Below, piece after piece: positions 36,909-45,500 of a stretch of 64,000 bases of DNA (position 1 is its first letter; every line of letters begins with the position of its first letter). Both the position numbers and the translations under genes were made by a program. The stretch covers positions 2,689,501 to 2,753,500 of the forward strand of contig NZ_CP031963.1 of NCBI RefSeq assembly GCF_003443675.1. The letters run 5' to 3'. The notes under the pieces are model-generated. The model searched no databases. It saw only the letters and a program-made list of their open reading frames with translations, and had not been told where the DNA came from. This stretch comes from Aquimarina sp. BL5. Lineage in GTDB: Bacteria > Bacteroidota > Bacteroidia > Flavobacteriales > Flavobacteriaceae.

Positions 36909-37223
36909 ATGGTAACATCTACGACAGAAACGATACCTAATAAAGAAGTAATTCAAATTTTAGGAATAGCAAGAGGAAGTACAGTGAGAGCAAGAAATAT
37001 TGGTAGAGATGTTTTTGCAGGGCTAAAAAATATAGTTGGCGGAGAGATTGAAGAATATACTAAATTACAGGCACAATCTAGAGAACAGGCTATGCAAAGA
37101 ATGAATCAGGATGCGCAACGATTAGGAGCAGATGCAGTTATTAATGTGCGACTTACTACCTCTATGGTGATGCAAGGAGCATCAGAAATCCTGGCATATG
37201 GCACGGCTGTAAAACTTAAATAA
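36909..37223 (+). CDS. YbjQ/UPF0145-like protein
   Basis: 104 residues: VIQILGIARGSTVRARNIGRDVFAGLKNIVGGEI, then a helix (EYTKLQAQSREQAMQRM) and GADAVINVRLTTSMVMQGASEILAYGTAVKL. This is the heavy-metal-binding-domain-like (YbjQ) fold, which forms pentameric rings in solved members. No signal peptide. The metal-binding name is historical and there are no Cys or His clusters here. It lies in the pspA-flotillin array, so a membrane-stress role is inferred from context. Confidence 0.85.
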   Translation: MVTSTTETIPNKEVIQILGIARGSTVRARNIGRDVFAGLKNIVGGEIEEYTKLQAQSREQAMQRMNQDAQRLGADAVINVRLTTSMVMQGASEILAYGTAVKLK

Positions 37224-37229
37224 TAAGAT

Positions 37230-37346
37230 ATGGAAATTTTATTTGTAGGATTTTTTTGGACATTTATTATTACCTCTCTGATCTATTTGATTATTAGAAG
37301 AATTAAGATTTACAAAACGGAAAATTTTGAAAAAAGAGATAACTAA
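37230..37346 (+). CDS. 38-residue single-pass membrane peptide
   Basis: ATG at 37230, six bases after the YbjQ-like stop, opens MEILFVGFFWTFIITSLIYL, continues with a basic segment (IIRRIKIYKTEN) and ends FEKRDN, TAA at 37344. One clear membrane helix with a positive cytoplasmic tail fits a small regulatory membrane protein. Position, spacing and composition fit an operon gene; no family is recognised. Confidence 0.55.
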   Translation: MEILFVGFFWTFIITSLIYLIIRRIKIYKTENFEKRDN

Positions 37347-37377
37347 ATAACTAGTAACTAACTAAACAACTAAAACA

Positions 37378-38106
37378 TTGAAGGAATTATTGGACATAGC
37401 TTTTTCGCAAGTAAATATGGTACTAACCATACTTATGCTCTTATTAATCTTGTATTGGTTATTTACCATGATTTCGGGGATTGATTTTGATCTAGATGTA
37501 GACGTAGATATTGATGTCGATGTTGATGCAGACGTTGATCTGGATATGGATGCCGATAGTAATATCGAAGGAGGAAATCTGGATTTTGAAGACATAGCTA
37601 ACACCGAAGTTAATAAAGAAGATGTTATTGGCAAAAGAAGAAAACCATTAAAATGGTGGCAAATCCTATTAATCTACTTCAACTTTGTTGGGTTACCATT
37701 TATGTTCACATTTACGTGTTGGATATTTATCTGGTGGCTCTGTACGACAATAACCACCACGCTAACTAATAGTTATGATAGCAACTTTGGATTCATTTTC
37801 TTCCTTGCAGGAATTATTCCATCTCTATTAATAACCAAAGTTTTTACTACTCCATTTAAAAGTTTTTTTAAGAATTTAAATAAAGATGGAGATGCACCAA
37901 TTGATTTACTAGGTAGAAAAGGAATTATACAATCCACCGTTTCCAAAGATAAAATGGGCTCGGCAGAAGTATTAGCTGACGGAAATCCAATGTCAATCTA
38001 TGTAAAATCACTAAATGGAGAACAAATAGATTATCATCAAGAGATTTTAATTATTAAACAGTCAGAAGATAAAAATTTCTATTATGTACAATCCTATGAC
38101 GATTAA
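37378..38106 (+). CDS. YqiJ-like membrane protein with OB-fold
   Basis: 242 residues. It starts at TTG 37378 (no ATG fits before the first helix). Layout: membrane helix VLTILMLLLILYWLFTMI; a striking acidic tract near residues 38-62 of alternating Asp and Val/Ile/Leu (DVDVDIDVDVDADVDLDMDA); two or three helices (WWQILLIYFNFVGLPFMF, FIFFLAGIIPSLLITKVF); and a C-terminal OB-like barrel (DLLGRKGIIQSTVSKDKMGSAEV, YHQEILIIKQSEDKNFYYVQSY). This matches the NfeD/YqiJ partners that are encoded beside flotillins. The Asp-repeat tract may bind cations such as calcium; this is an inference. Confidence 0.82.
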   Translation: MKELLDIAFSQVNMVLTILMLLLILYWLFTMISGIDFDLDVDVDIDVDVDADVDLDMDADSNIEGGNLDFEDIANTEVNKEDVIGKRRKPLKWWQILLIYFNFVGLPFMFTFTCWIFIWWLCTTITTTLTNSYDSNFGFIFFLAGIIPSLLITKVFTTPFKSFFKNLNKDGDAPIDLLGRKGIIQSTVSKDKMGSAEVLADGNPMSIYVKSLNGEQIDYHQEILIIKQSEDKNFYYVQSYDD

Positions 38107-38162
38107 ATCCTTAGAATCTTATTTAAGTAAAACTAATAACAACTAATAAACACTAAACTATT

Positions 38163-40262
38163 ATGACAGGCATTTTACCATTTATTGGCATCGGGATAGG
38201 CTTGATTCTATTCTTAATCATTGTATACTTTGCGATCATCGCAATGTTCTACAAAAAAATACCCCAAGGACAAGCACTTGTAAGAACAGGATTCAAGGGT
38301 ACACAAGTAGCAACAGACAAAGGATTATATGTTGTTCCTGTATTTCACAAAGTAGAAATCATGGACATATCTGTTAAGAAAATTCAAATCGAACGTTTAG
38401 GAGGTGATGGATTAGTATGTAAAGACAATATGAGAGCAGACATTAAGGTTGCCTTCTTCGTTAGAGTAAACAGTGATGTAGATTCTATCAAAAAAGTAGC
38501 GCAGACTATTGGTTGTGAAAGAGCTTCAGAAGTATCAACATTAGAAGAATTATTTGAAGCTAAATTTTCTGAAGCTTTAAAAACTGTTGGAAAGAAATTT
38601 CAGTTTACTGAGTTATATGAGGCAAGACGTGAATTCAGAGATGAAATAGTGAATATCATAGGTACAGATCTTAATGGATACACGCTGGAAGATTGTGCTA
38701 TTGACTACTTAGAACAAACACCCGTTTCATTTTTGAAAATGGATAATATATTAGATGCAGAAGGTATCAAAAAGATTACTGAATTAACCGCTGCTCAAAA
38801 TATGAAAGCTAACCTTATTAAACGTGATGAGGAAAAGGTAATTCGCAAGCAGGATGTAGAAGCACGTGAAGCCATTTTAGAATTAGATAAGCAATTAGCA
38901 GAAAAAGAAGAGCAACAAAGACGTGAGATTTCGAATATCAAAGCCCGGGAAGAAGCAGAAATACTAAAAGTATCTGAAGAAGAAAGACTAAAATCTGAAA
39001 CAGCTCGTATCTCTACAGAAGAAAAAGTAAAAGTTGCTGAAGAAAATATGCAACGTCAGATCATTGTTGCTGAGAAAAATAAGCAACGTACCGATGCTGT
39101 AGAAACAGAAAGAGTAGAAAAAGACAGAATGTTAGAAGCTACAGAACGTGAACGTATCGTAACCCTTGCTCAGATAGAAAAAGAAAAAGTAGTAGAGGTT
39201 GAGAAGAAAAACATCCAGGATGTAATTCGTGATCGTGTTACGCTAGAAAAAGGTGTGGTAGAAGAGCAAGAAAATATGAAAGATATTGAAGCTTTTAAAA
39301 CTGCGGATCGTGAGAAACAAGTAAAAATTACAATTGCCGAAGCAAATGCAGAAGAAGCATTAATTTCTACCATAAAAGCTGCCGAAGCTCAAAAAGAGGC
39401 TGCTAAACAAAAAGCGGAAGAAATTAATATCGAAGCATTAGCACATAAAGAAGCTAGCGAAAAAGAAGCAGCTGCAAGAAAAACATTAGCAGAAGCACAA
39501 GCAAAAGAAGAAGCTACTATTGGTATGTCTGAGGCTCAGGTAATGCACGCAAAAGCAGAGGCACACGAACGTCAAGGAATTGTAGAAGCATCAATTATTG
39601 AGAAAAAAGCGAAAGCAGAAGCTGCTGGTATTTCTGCAAAAGCAGAAGCCTTAAAAGAAGAAGGTGTTGCAGAAGCTGAAGTAATTAAAGAAAAAGCACT
39701 TGCCAAAGCAATTGGAGATAAAGAAATTGCATTAGCAGAAGCTGTTGGAATCGAAGAGAAAGCGGAAGCGATGAAAAAACTGGATGGTGTAGGAAAAGAA
39801 CACGAAGAATTCAAGTTACGATTAGATAAAGAATTACAAGTAGACTTAGCCGAAATCAATATCCAAAAAGAAATTGCATATGCTCAGGCAGATGTGATTG
39901 GAGAAGCATTAAAAGCTGCTAACATTGATATCGTTGGTGGAGAAACCATGTTCTTTGATCAAATTATTGGACAAGTAACCAAAGCAAAAGGATTTGACAG
40001 ACTTGTTAAACATTCGGATACTGTAAAAGACGTAAAAGATGCAATTTTAGGAAGCGATGATGTAAAAGGAAATCTTTTAGAGAAAGTAAAAGAATTTGCT
40101 ACTAAATACGGAGTCTCTTCAGAGGATATAAAAAATCTTACAATAGCCAATATCTTAATGGATCTAAAACAGAAATCAACGAGTCAAGATGAAAATGATC
40201 TCTTTAGCAATCTGTTTAATCTGGCAAAAGGATTAGGATTATCTGATAAGAAATTGAAATAA
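38163..40262 (+). CDS. flotillin/YqiK family protein
   Basis: 699 residues, longer than most bacterial flotillins. An N-terminal membrane helix (GIGIGLILFLIIVYFAIIAMF) is followed by a PHB/Band 7 domain (PQGQALVRTGFKGTQVATDKG, IKVAFFVRVNSDVDSIKKVAQ, GYTLEDCAIDYLEQTPVSF). Then comes a ~350-residue coiled coil rich in Ala, Glu and Lys with repeated AEA/EEA units (AAEAQKEAAKQKAEE). A C-terminal part carries QADVIGEALKAANIDIVGGETMFFDQI and a globular end. Flotillins build membrane microdomains and oligomerise through this coil. The YqiJ-like gene lies directly upstream, the known gene order. Confidence 0.93.
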   Translation: MTGILPFIGIGIGLILFLIIVYFAIIAMFYKKIPQGQALVRTGFKGTQVATDKGLYVVPVFHKVEIMDISVKKIQIERLGGDGLVCKDNMRADIKVAFFVRVNSDVDSIKKVAQTIGCERASEVSTLEELFEAKFSEALKTVGKKFQFTELYEARREFRDEIVNIIGTDLNGYTLEDCAIDYLEQTPVSFLKMDNILDAEGIKKITELTAAQNMKANLIKRDEEKVIRKQDVEAREAILELDKQLAEKEEQQRREISNIKAREEAEILKVSEEERLKSETARISTEEKVKVAEENMQRQIIVAEKNKQRTDAVETERVEKDRMLEATERERIVTLAQIEKEKVVEVEKKNIQDVIRDRVTLEKGVVEEQENMKDIEAFKTADREKQVKITIAEANAEEALISTIKAAEAQKEAAKQKAEEINIEALAHKEASEKEAAARKTLAEAQAKEEATIGMSEAQVMHAKAEAHERQGIVEASIIEKKAKAEAAGISAKAEALKEEGVAEAEVIKEKALAKAIGDKEIALAEAVGIEEKAEAMKKLDGVGKEHEEFKLRLDKELQVDLAEINIQKEIAYAQADVIGEALKAANIDIVGGETMFFDQIIGQVTKAKGFDRLVKHSDTVKDVKDAILGSDDVKGNLLEKVKEFATKYGVSSEDIKNLTIANILMDLKQKSTSQDENDLFSNLFNLAKGLGLSDKKLK

Positions 40263-40276
40263 CATTCAGAAAAACA

Positions 40277-40438
40277 CTCCTCCTTTTTCAAGGAGGAGGA
40301 TGAATCCGTCTAAGACGGATAAAGAGGAGGTTAGAAATCCACAAAACTTTATGAATACAATCATAAGTACATTTTTAGACCCATAAAAGTCAATCCCTGA
40401 AAGTCTTGAACTCTCTTTGGGGTAGCGAGTGATTGACT
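40277..40438 (+). repeat. nested inverted repeats after the flotillin gene
   Basis: Three perfect stems in 162 bases: CTCCTCCTT / AAGGAGGAG (40277-40298, 4-base loop), ATCCGTC / GACGGAT (40304-40320, 3-base loop), and AGTCAATC (40388-40395) with GATTGACT (40431-40438). A further AGAGGAGG follows the second stem and could pair with the first arm instead. The GC-rich words stand out in AT-rich DNA and look like a small dispersed palindromic element; the first stem could also end or process the flotillin mRNA. ATGGGATTTG occurs right after it (40441) and again at 40475. Confidence 0.5.
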
Positions 40439-40474
40439 AGATGGGATTTGTTTAACTTTTAAATACGGTTTAAT

Positions 40475-40723
40475 ATGGGATTTGGAGGAGCTCAGGGAAT
40501 GATAACTTCCTTGAAAAATAATAGTAGAAGAAATAAACGAGAAGCTTTTGATGGATGGACTAGTTCTGATAAAGAAAGTAATGGAATAAAAATAGAACCT
40601 GTTTCTGAAGAAATTCTAACAGAAATTAGAAATAAGATTCAGAAGCAAAATCGAATAACTACTATCAAAATTATAGCAGTTATTACAATTGGCATCATAA
40701 CAACAGCTTGGTTGTTATTCTAA
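40475..40723 (+). CDS. small tail-anchored protein, copy 1
   Basis: 82 residues. Start GFGGAQGMITSLKNNSRRNKREAFDG, a family often seen in Flavobacteriia as short proteins with MITSLKNN near the N-terminus. Middle IKIEPVSEEILTEIRNKI, then one C-terminal membrane helix (TIKIIAVITIGIITTAWLLF). It looks like a cytoplasmic basic/acidic head with a tail anchor. Closely related to the next gene (shared NNxRRxKREAF and EPVSEEIL), so the pair arose by tandem duplication. Function unknown. Confidence 0.7.
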   Translation: MGFGGAQGMITSLKNNSRRNKREAFDGWTSSDKESNGIKIEPVSEEILTEIRNKIQKQNRITTIKIIAVITIGIITTAWLLF

Positions 40724-40760
40724 AAATCATCGAAATATAAATTATAAACTTGAAAAACGT

Positions 40761-41060
40761 ATGAGTGCAATTTCAGGAATGAACATTTCGATGAAAAATA
40801 ATAATCGAAGAGTTAAGAGAGAAGCTTTTAGTCATATCACAGGAGAATCTGATGCAGATAGCAAAGGAATTAAAGTGGAACCAGTTTCAGAAGAAATTCT
40901 AAAAGAAATTAGGTTAAAAATAAATCAACAACAAAAGGCTACAAAAAAAAGAAATATCATTATTGGAATTATTAGCTTGTTCCTAGTAGCTATCATTTTC
41001 TGGGGAATAATACTGCATTTCCAGAATGATCCAGGAGTTAGTTTTGGACCTTTTAGATAA
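40761..41060 (+). CDS. small tail-anchored protein, copy 2
   Basis: 99 residues, paralogue of the preceding gene: MSAISGMNISMKNNNRRVKR at the start, IKVEPVSEEILKEIRLKINQ in the middle, a membrane helix (IIIGIISLFLVAIIFWGIIL) and an extra 12-residue tail (HFQNDPGVSFGPFR) after it, which would be periplasmic. The two copies may form a hetero-oligomer. Same array as flotillin; function unknown. Confidence 0.7.
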   Translation: MSAISGMNISMKNNNRRVKREAFSHITGESDADSKGIKVEPVSEEILKEIRLKINQQQKATKKRNIIIGIISLFLVAIIFWGIILHFQNDPGVSFGPFR

Positions 41061-41078
41061 TAAAAAAAAGAAAAAATT

Positions 41079-41393
41079 ATGAATAAAAAATTTTTAGGAT
41101 TAATAGTAGTATTATTTATCGCAGTAGGCATTTTAGCATTCAATACTTATTATAAAAAAGAGAGATTGATAAAAAATGGTACAACTACAACTGCGGTAAT
41201 AGAAAAAATTTCAAGAAACAAGATTGATAACGAATTCTCTCCTACTGTAGAGAATATTCATATCAAATATAAATACATAGTTAATAATAAGGATTATATA
41301 AAAACACAAGAGATTTCAAAACGTGAACATGACTTATATTTCTCTAAGACGGGTAAAGTAGGAGATTCTGTCACCATTACATATGACTCATAA
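41079..41393 (+). CDS. DUF3592-like membrane protein
   Basis: 104 residues. One N-terminal membrane helix (FLGLIVVLFIAVGILAFNTYY) is followed by a small beta domain: NGTTTTAVIEKISRN, IHIKYKYIVNNKDYIKTQEI and GKVGDSVTITYDS. This strand order, ending in a 'GDxVxIxYD' turn, is the DUF3592 pattern. The helix is not followed by a Cys, so it is membrane-anchored rather than a lipoprotein. A related beta segment appears in the next gene. Confidence 0.6.
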   Translation: MNKKFLGLIVVLFIAVGILAFNTYYKKERLIKNGTTTTAVIEKISRNKIDNEFSPTVENIHIKYKYIVNNKDYIKTQEISKREHDLYFSKTGKVGDSVTITYDS

Positions 41394-41470
41394 AAACCTA
41401 CGAATTCTAGGATGGAGAAGATTAAGTAACTAAAAAAACAGTATATCAGATAAAATTAATCTATCTATAA

Positions 41471-42475
41471 ATGTCTATAAAGAAAGGGTTTATTTATTTA
41501 ATTTTTGTATCAATAATTTTATTTGTTATTGACGGAGTGATGTCGAAAAAAGAGCTTCATAAAGGAATGATTATTAACAAAAAACACTTAAACAACACAG
41601 GGCGTTCTGGTGGAAGTAGTACTGGAGAAACCCCTTTCGCTCCTATACCAGAACAGAAAAATGATCCCAAAGGATTTTCTTTTACAATAACAGGAAATTC
41701 AAATCAAAAGGTTCACGTAGTTCCTAAAAGAGAAATGTATAACAAAGCTTCGTTAGGTGATTCTATAACTTATATCCAATACAAAGGATTGTTGACAAAC
41801 ATTTTGTGGAATACAATTCCGCATGAGCTGGAAAAACACCCTAATAATGAAAATTATCTCAAGATTCAACAAGAAAAAAAAATAACTAATCCTTTAAATA
41901 AAAATGCTTTGCTGTTACATTCAAAAATCAAAAAAATCTATCAGCAATCAGATAAAGATCTCTCCAAGGGTATTGAATATGCTGATTCACTAATTCAAAA
42001 TGATGAGTTCTTATCTAAACAGAATAAAATAACTAACATACAAGCTATCATAGGGGAAATTCTTTATGACAATAATCAAATAGATCTGGCTTTAGAAAGA
42101 TTTCTTTTGGTTAAAAAGCAAGAACGTAAACATCTTAAAAACGACGCAAATATTGCAGGATGCTATATAAAAAAAGGAGAATACAAAAAAGCTTTAGAAT
42201 TACTTACTGATGCATCGAACATAAATAAAGATTTTAAATGGTTGATTGGAAATTATTATGAAGTAATTGAAAGCAAACCAAATGCAATAATAATGTATAA
42301 AGAATTATATGATTCTGATAACAAAGCCTATTTTTATTGTAAAAAAAGAATAAAAGCACTTCAAAATTCTGAAACGAAAATGTACAAAGAACTAATCTAT
42401 TTAAAGAGAAGAGAGCGTACCATAATGCTTAGAAACAGTTTAGGTGGATTTGAAATTAAGAAAGTTAAATATTAA
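41471..42475 (+). CDS. membrane protein with DUF3592-like and TPR-like parts
   Basis: 334 residues. Membrane helix near residues 5-22 (FIYLIFVSIILFVIDGVM), then a DUF3592-like beta region (FSFTITGNSNQKVHVVP, ASLGDSITYIQYKGL). About 200 helical residues follow with TPR-like spacing (NKITNIQAIIGEILYDNNQIDLALERFLLV, NDANIAGCYIKKGEYKKALELLTDA, FKWLIGNYYEVIESKPNAIIMYKEL). The C-terminus is strongly basic. TPRs suggest a docking role for other products of this array, such as the adjacent ATPase. The family is not recognised. Confidence 0.65.
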   Translation: MSIKKGFIYLIFVSIILFVIDGVMSKKELHKGMIINKKHLNNTGRSGGSSTGETPFAPIPEQKNDPKGFSFTITGNSNQKVHVVPKREMYNKASLGDSITYIQYKGLLTNILWNTIPHELEKHPNNENYLKIQQEKKITNPLNKNALLLHSKIKKIYQQSDKDLSKGIEYADSLIQNDEFLSKQNKITNIQAIIGEILYDNNQIDLALERFLLVKKQERKHLKNDANIAGCYIKKGEYKKALELLTDASNINKDFKWLIGNYYEVIESKPNAIIMYKELYDSDNKAYFYCKKRIKALQNSETKMYKELIYLKRRERTIMLRNSLGGFEIKKVKY

Positions 42476-42558
42476 AGTCTAATTATAGCCTGTTATTAAT
42501 TTTCTTAAAAAAGGAGAGAAACTAATCTTAACTCTGATTAAAAACTAGAGTAACAACT

Positions 42559-45500
42559 ATGGAAGAAACCAACACTAACGACATACAACTAGATGGTGGA
42601 ACGTATGAAATCATCCAAAAGCGTTTGCAAAAACAAAAGGGTGAACTCCAGAACCGTCTTACACAACTTAATGATGCGAGAAAAGAAGTTTTTGGTAGTG
42701 TAGAAACCAAACTCATTGCCAATAATCGTATCAATACAGAGAATAATTGTATTGCACGAGATATTGTAACTATAGGTGATTTTTGTCTTTTTGGGTATAA
42801 TGTTCATTTCGGATTACGAACGGAAATAAAACTGGATGATGTATTCAGTATATATACGTACGCCGATGATCATTTTATAAATAAAAAATTAGACCTCATC
42901 AACGATTCTGTTTTCATTGATGACTTCACAAATCTATATAAATATTATAGAAATACGATCTTTTCTAAGTTTGCTATTGTTGGTAATTACCTACACATGG
43001 TGTTTCAGCTCAGCGAAAGTGTCACTGACATCAAAACCTTTAAATGGCTTATAAACGAAGGTACACTTACCTATGTAGATAACCGAAGTGAGCACGAATT
43101 TAAATTTCCAAAACAATATGAATTCGAATGGGTGGAGGTTACGCGTGACATGCATCGTTATGGAATACATCCACATATTTCTATATTAGATAAAGTTTTT
43201 GTAGAAACTGTAGGTGGTGATCTTACCATAAAAATCGAAGATAATACCGATGACGGAAAAGGAATTTATAATGAAGCTGTAGAACAAGTAGATCAAACAC
43301 TTGATGATGGTCAATATCGATATGCGAATTTAGGAAACCTCATCGCTTTAGAAATAAAACCGTTTCAGGAAGCTCCAAGATATTTCGTGTATAATCATAA
43401 GGTACAAGAGGTTAAAAAAATTGAGTGTATCAAAGACGCCTGTGTTCTCTTACCAGATGATCAAGGAATCATATATCCTAATGGATACTATCTGCAATCT
43501 GGTGAAGTCAAACTATTTACCAACGAGATTTCTGATGTGAAATTTCAGGAAAAAATTAGTTCTCCTAATGGCGAAGACTTCTTATATGTGTTTTATGAAA
43601 GTAAAAAAGGACTATATACATTAATGTCCTATAATGTTATTGAACAAGAAGTAAAAACTCCAATTATTTGTAATGGTTTTACCATTTTAGAAGGTGGAGA
43701 ACTGTGTTATTTCAAGACGGAAGATGAACAAACAAAACATCATGTCATTCAGATATGGCAAACTCCTTTCTTAAAAGGAAACGAGATTCCTTCAGAACAT
43801 ACAGATACATTATTATATAAAATTGGTAACAAAGATATCGTAAAGGCAATGGCAGAATGCCATGCGCTCATCACACTCCTTAATAAAGAAGATAATTATG
43901 ATGGTTTATATGACGATCTGGCTAAATCTTCTAATGACATTGTTGACAGCTATTATTGGATTAGAGAAGAAGACACATGTCGCTTAGATGTCCCCTTAGG
44001 GGAAATAAGTAATGCTGCTAATGCAGCTATTGATGAGTTTGAGAAGGTAGTACAACTAAGGAGAACCGCTGCCAATGTCACCAAAGAAACTAAAGAAACT
44101 GCCAAAGAAATATTTAACAAGATAAAAAGTAGTTCATTTAGATCTATTGACGATTTTGTACAAGTATTATCACAACTAAGAACGTTACGTGGTGAAGTTA
44201 TTGGTTTAAATGACATCAGATACATTGATAAACAATTTATCACCGACCTAGAAACCGAAATCGCTGAACAAACTGATAAAATTTCGCAACGCTGTGTACA
44301 ATTCTTATTAGATGATAAGGCACTACTACCCTATCACGCTCGAGTAGAAGAAAAACAACAAGAGCTAGAAGCAATCAAAAAAGTAATTGAGGCCAAAAAA
44401 TTAGAAGAAGAGGTCAATCAAATTGCTAAAGATTTGGAAATGCTTATTGACATAGTTTCTAATCTACAGATCGAAGACACTTCGCATTCTACTAAGATTA
44501 TTGATAACATATCCTTGATTTTTGCAACGATTAATCAGCTAAAAGCTGGAATTAAGAATAAAATAAAATCCCTGGGTAGCAAAGAAGCGAATGCAGAATT
44601 TGCCGCACAACTGAAATTAGTGGACCAGAGTATTATCAATTACCTTGATATTGCCAATACTCCAGAAAAAACAGATGAATTACTAAACAAGGTATCAGTT
44701 CAGTTAGAAGATCTGGAAGGTAGATTTGCTGATTTCGAAGAGTTTATTACGCTAATTATAGAAAAGCGTGAAGAAGTATACAATGCTTTTGAAGCCAGAA
44801 AAAACAGTTTGATCGAGGCAAGGAATAAAAAAGCCGTTGCTTTAGAAAATGCTGCAAGTAGAATACTAAAAGGAGTTACTAAAAAGGCATTAAGTTTTGA
44901 TTCTGTCGCTGATATCAATGGATATTTTGCATCTGATCTAATGATCAATAAGCTTAGAGACATCATTGCGAATTTAATGGAACTGGACGACGCTGGTAAA
45001 GCTGAGACTATTGAAACTGCATTAAAAGTAGCCAAAGAAGATGCTACGCGTAAGTTAAAAGACAAACAAGATCTCTATGAAGATGGTGAGAATATCATTA
45101 AACTAGGAAAACATAAGTTTGGTGTAAACAAACAACCATTAGATCTTACTATTGTATACAAAGACAATACATTACAATATCATCTTACTGGTACCGATTT
45201 CTATCAGGAAATTGAAAACGAAATATTACTAAAATCTAAAAAATACTGGGATCAAGAGCTAATTTCTGAAAACCAAGAAATATATCGTGCAGCCTATTTA
45301 GCGTATAAAATATTCAATACTAAAAAGGATGAATTATTAAATCTAGGAGAAGAAGAATTACTAGAACTCATAAAATCGGAAAGTAGTAAAAACTATGCTG
45401 AAGGATATGTAAAAGGAGTTCACGATGTAGATGCTGCTACAATTCTAAAGGTTTTAGTGAGTAAAGATCACGATCTTGGGTTATTACGTTATGACTCACT

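Noticed and set aside
40300..40386. 28-codon frame starting in the hairpin element after flotillin
   Set aside because: Its start and apparent ribosome-binding site are part of the perfect palindromes, and the product has no notable feature.
40441..40484. ATGGGATTTG repeated at 40441 and 40475 as an insertion target duplication
   Set aside because: The copies are only 34 bases apart and do not bracket the hairpin cluster, so they are not a target-site duplication for it.
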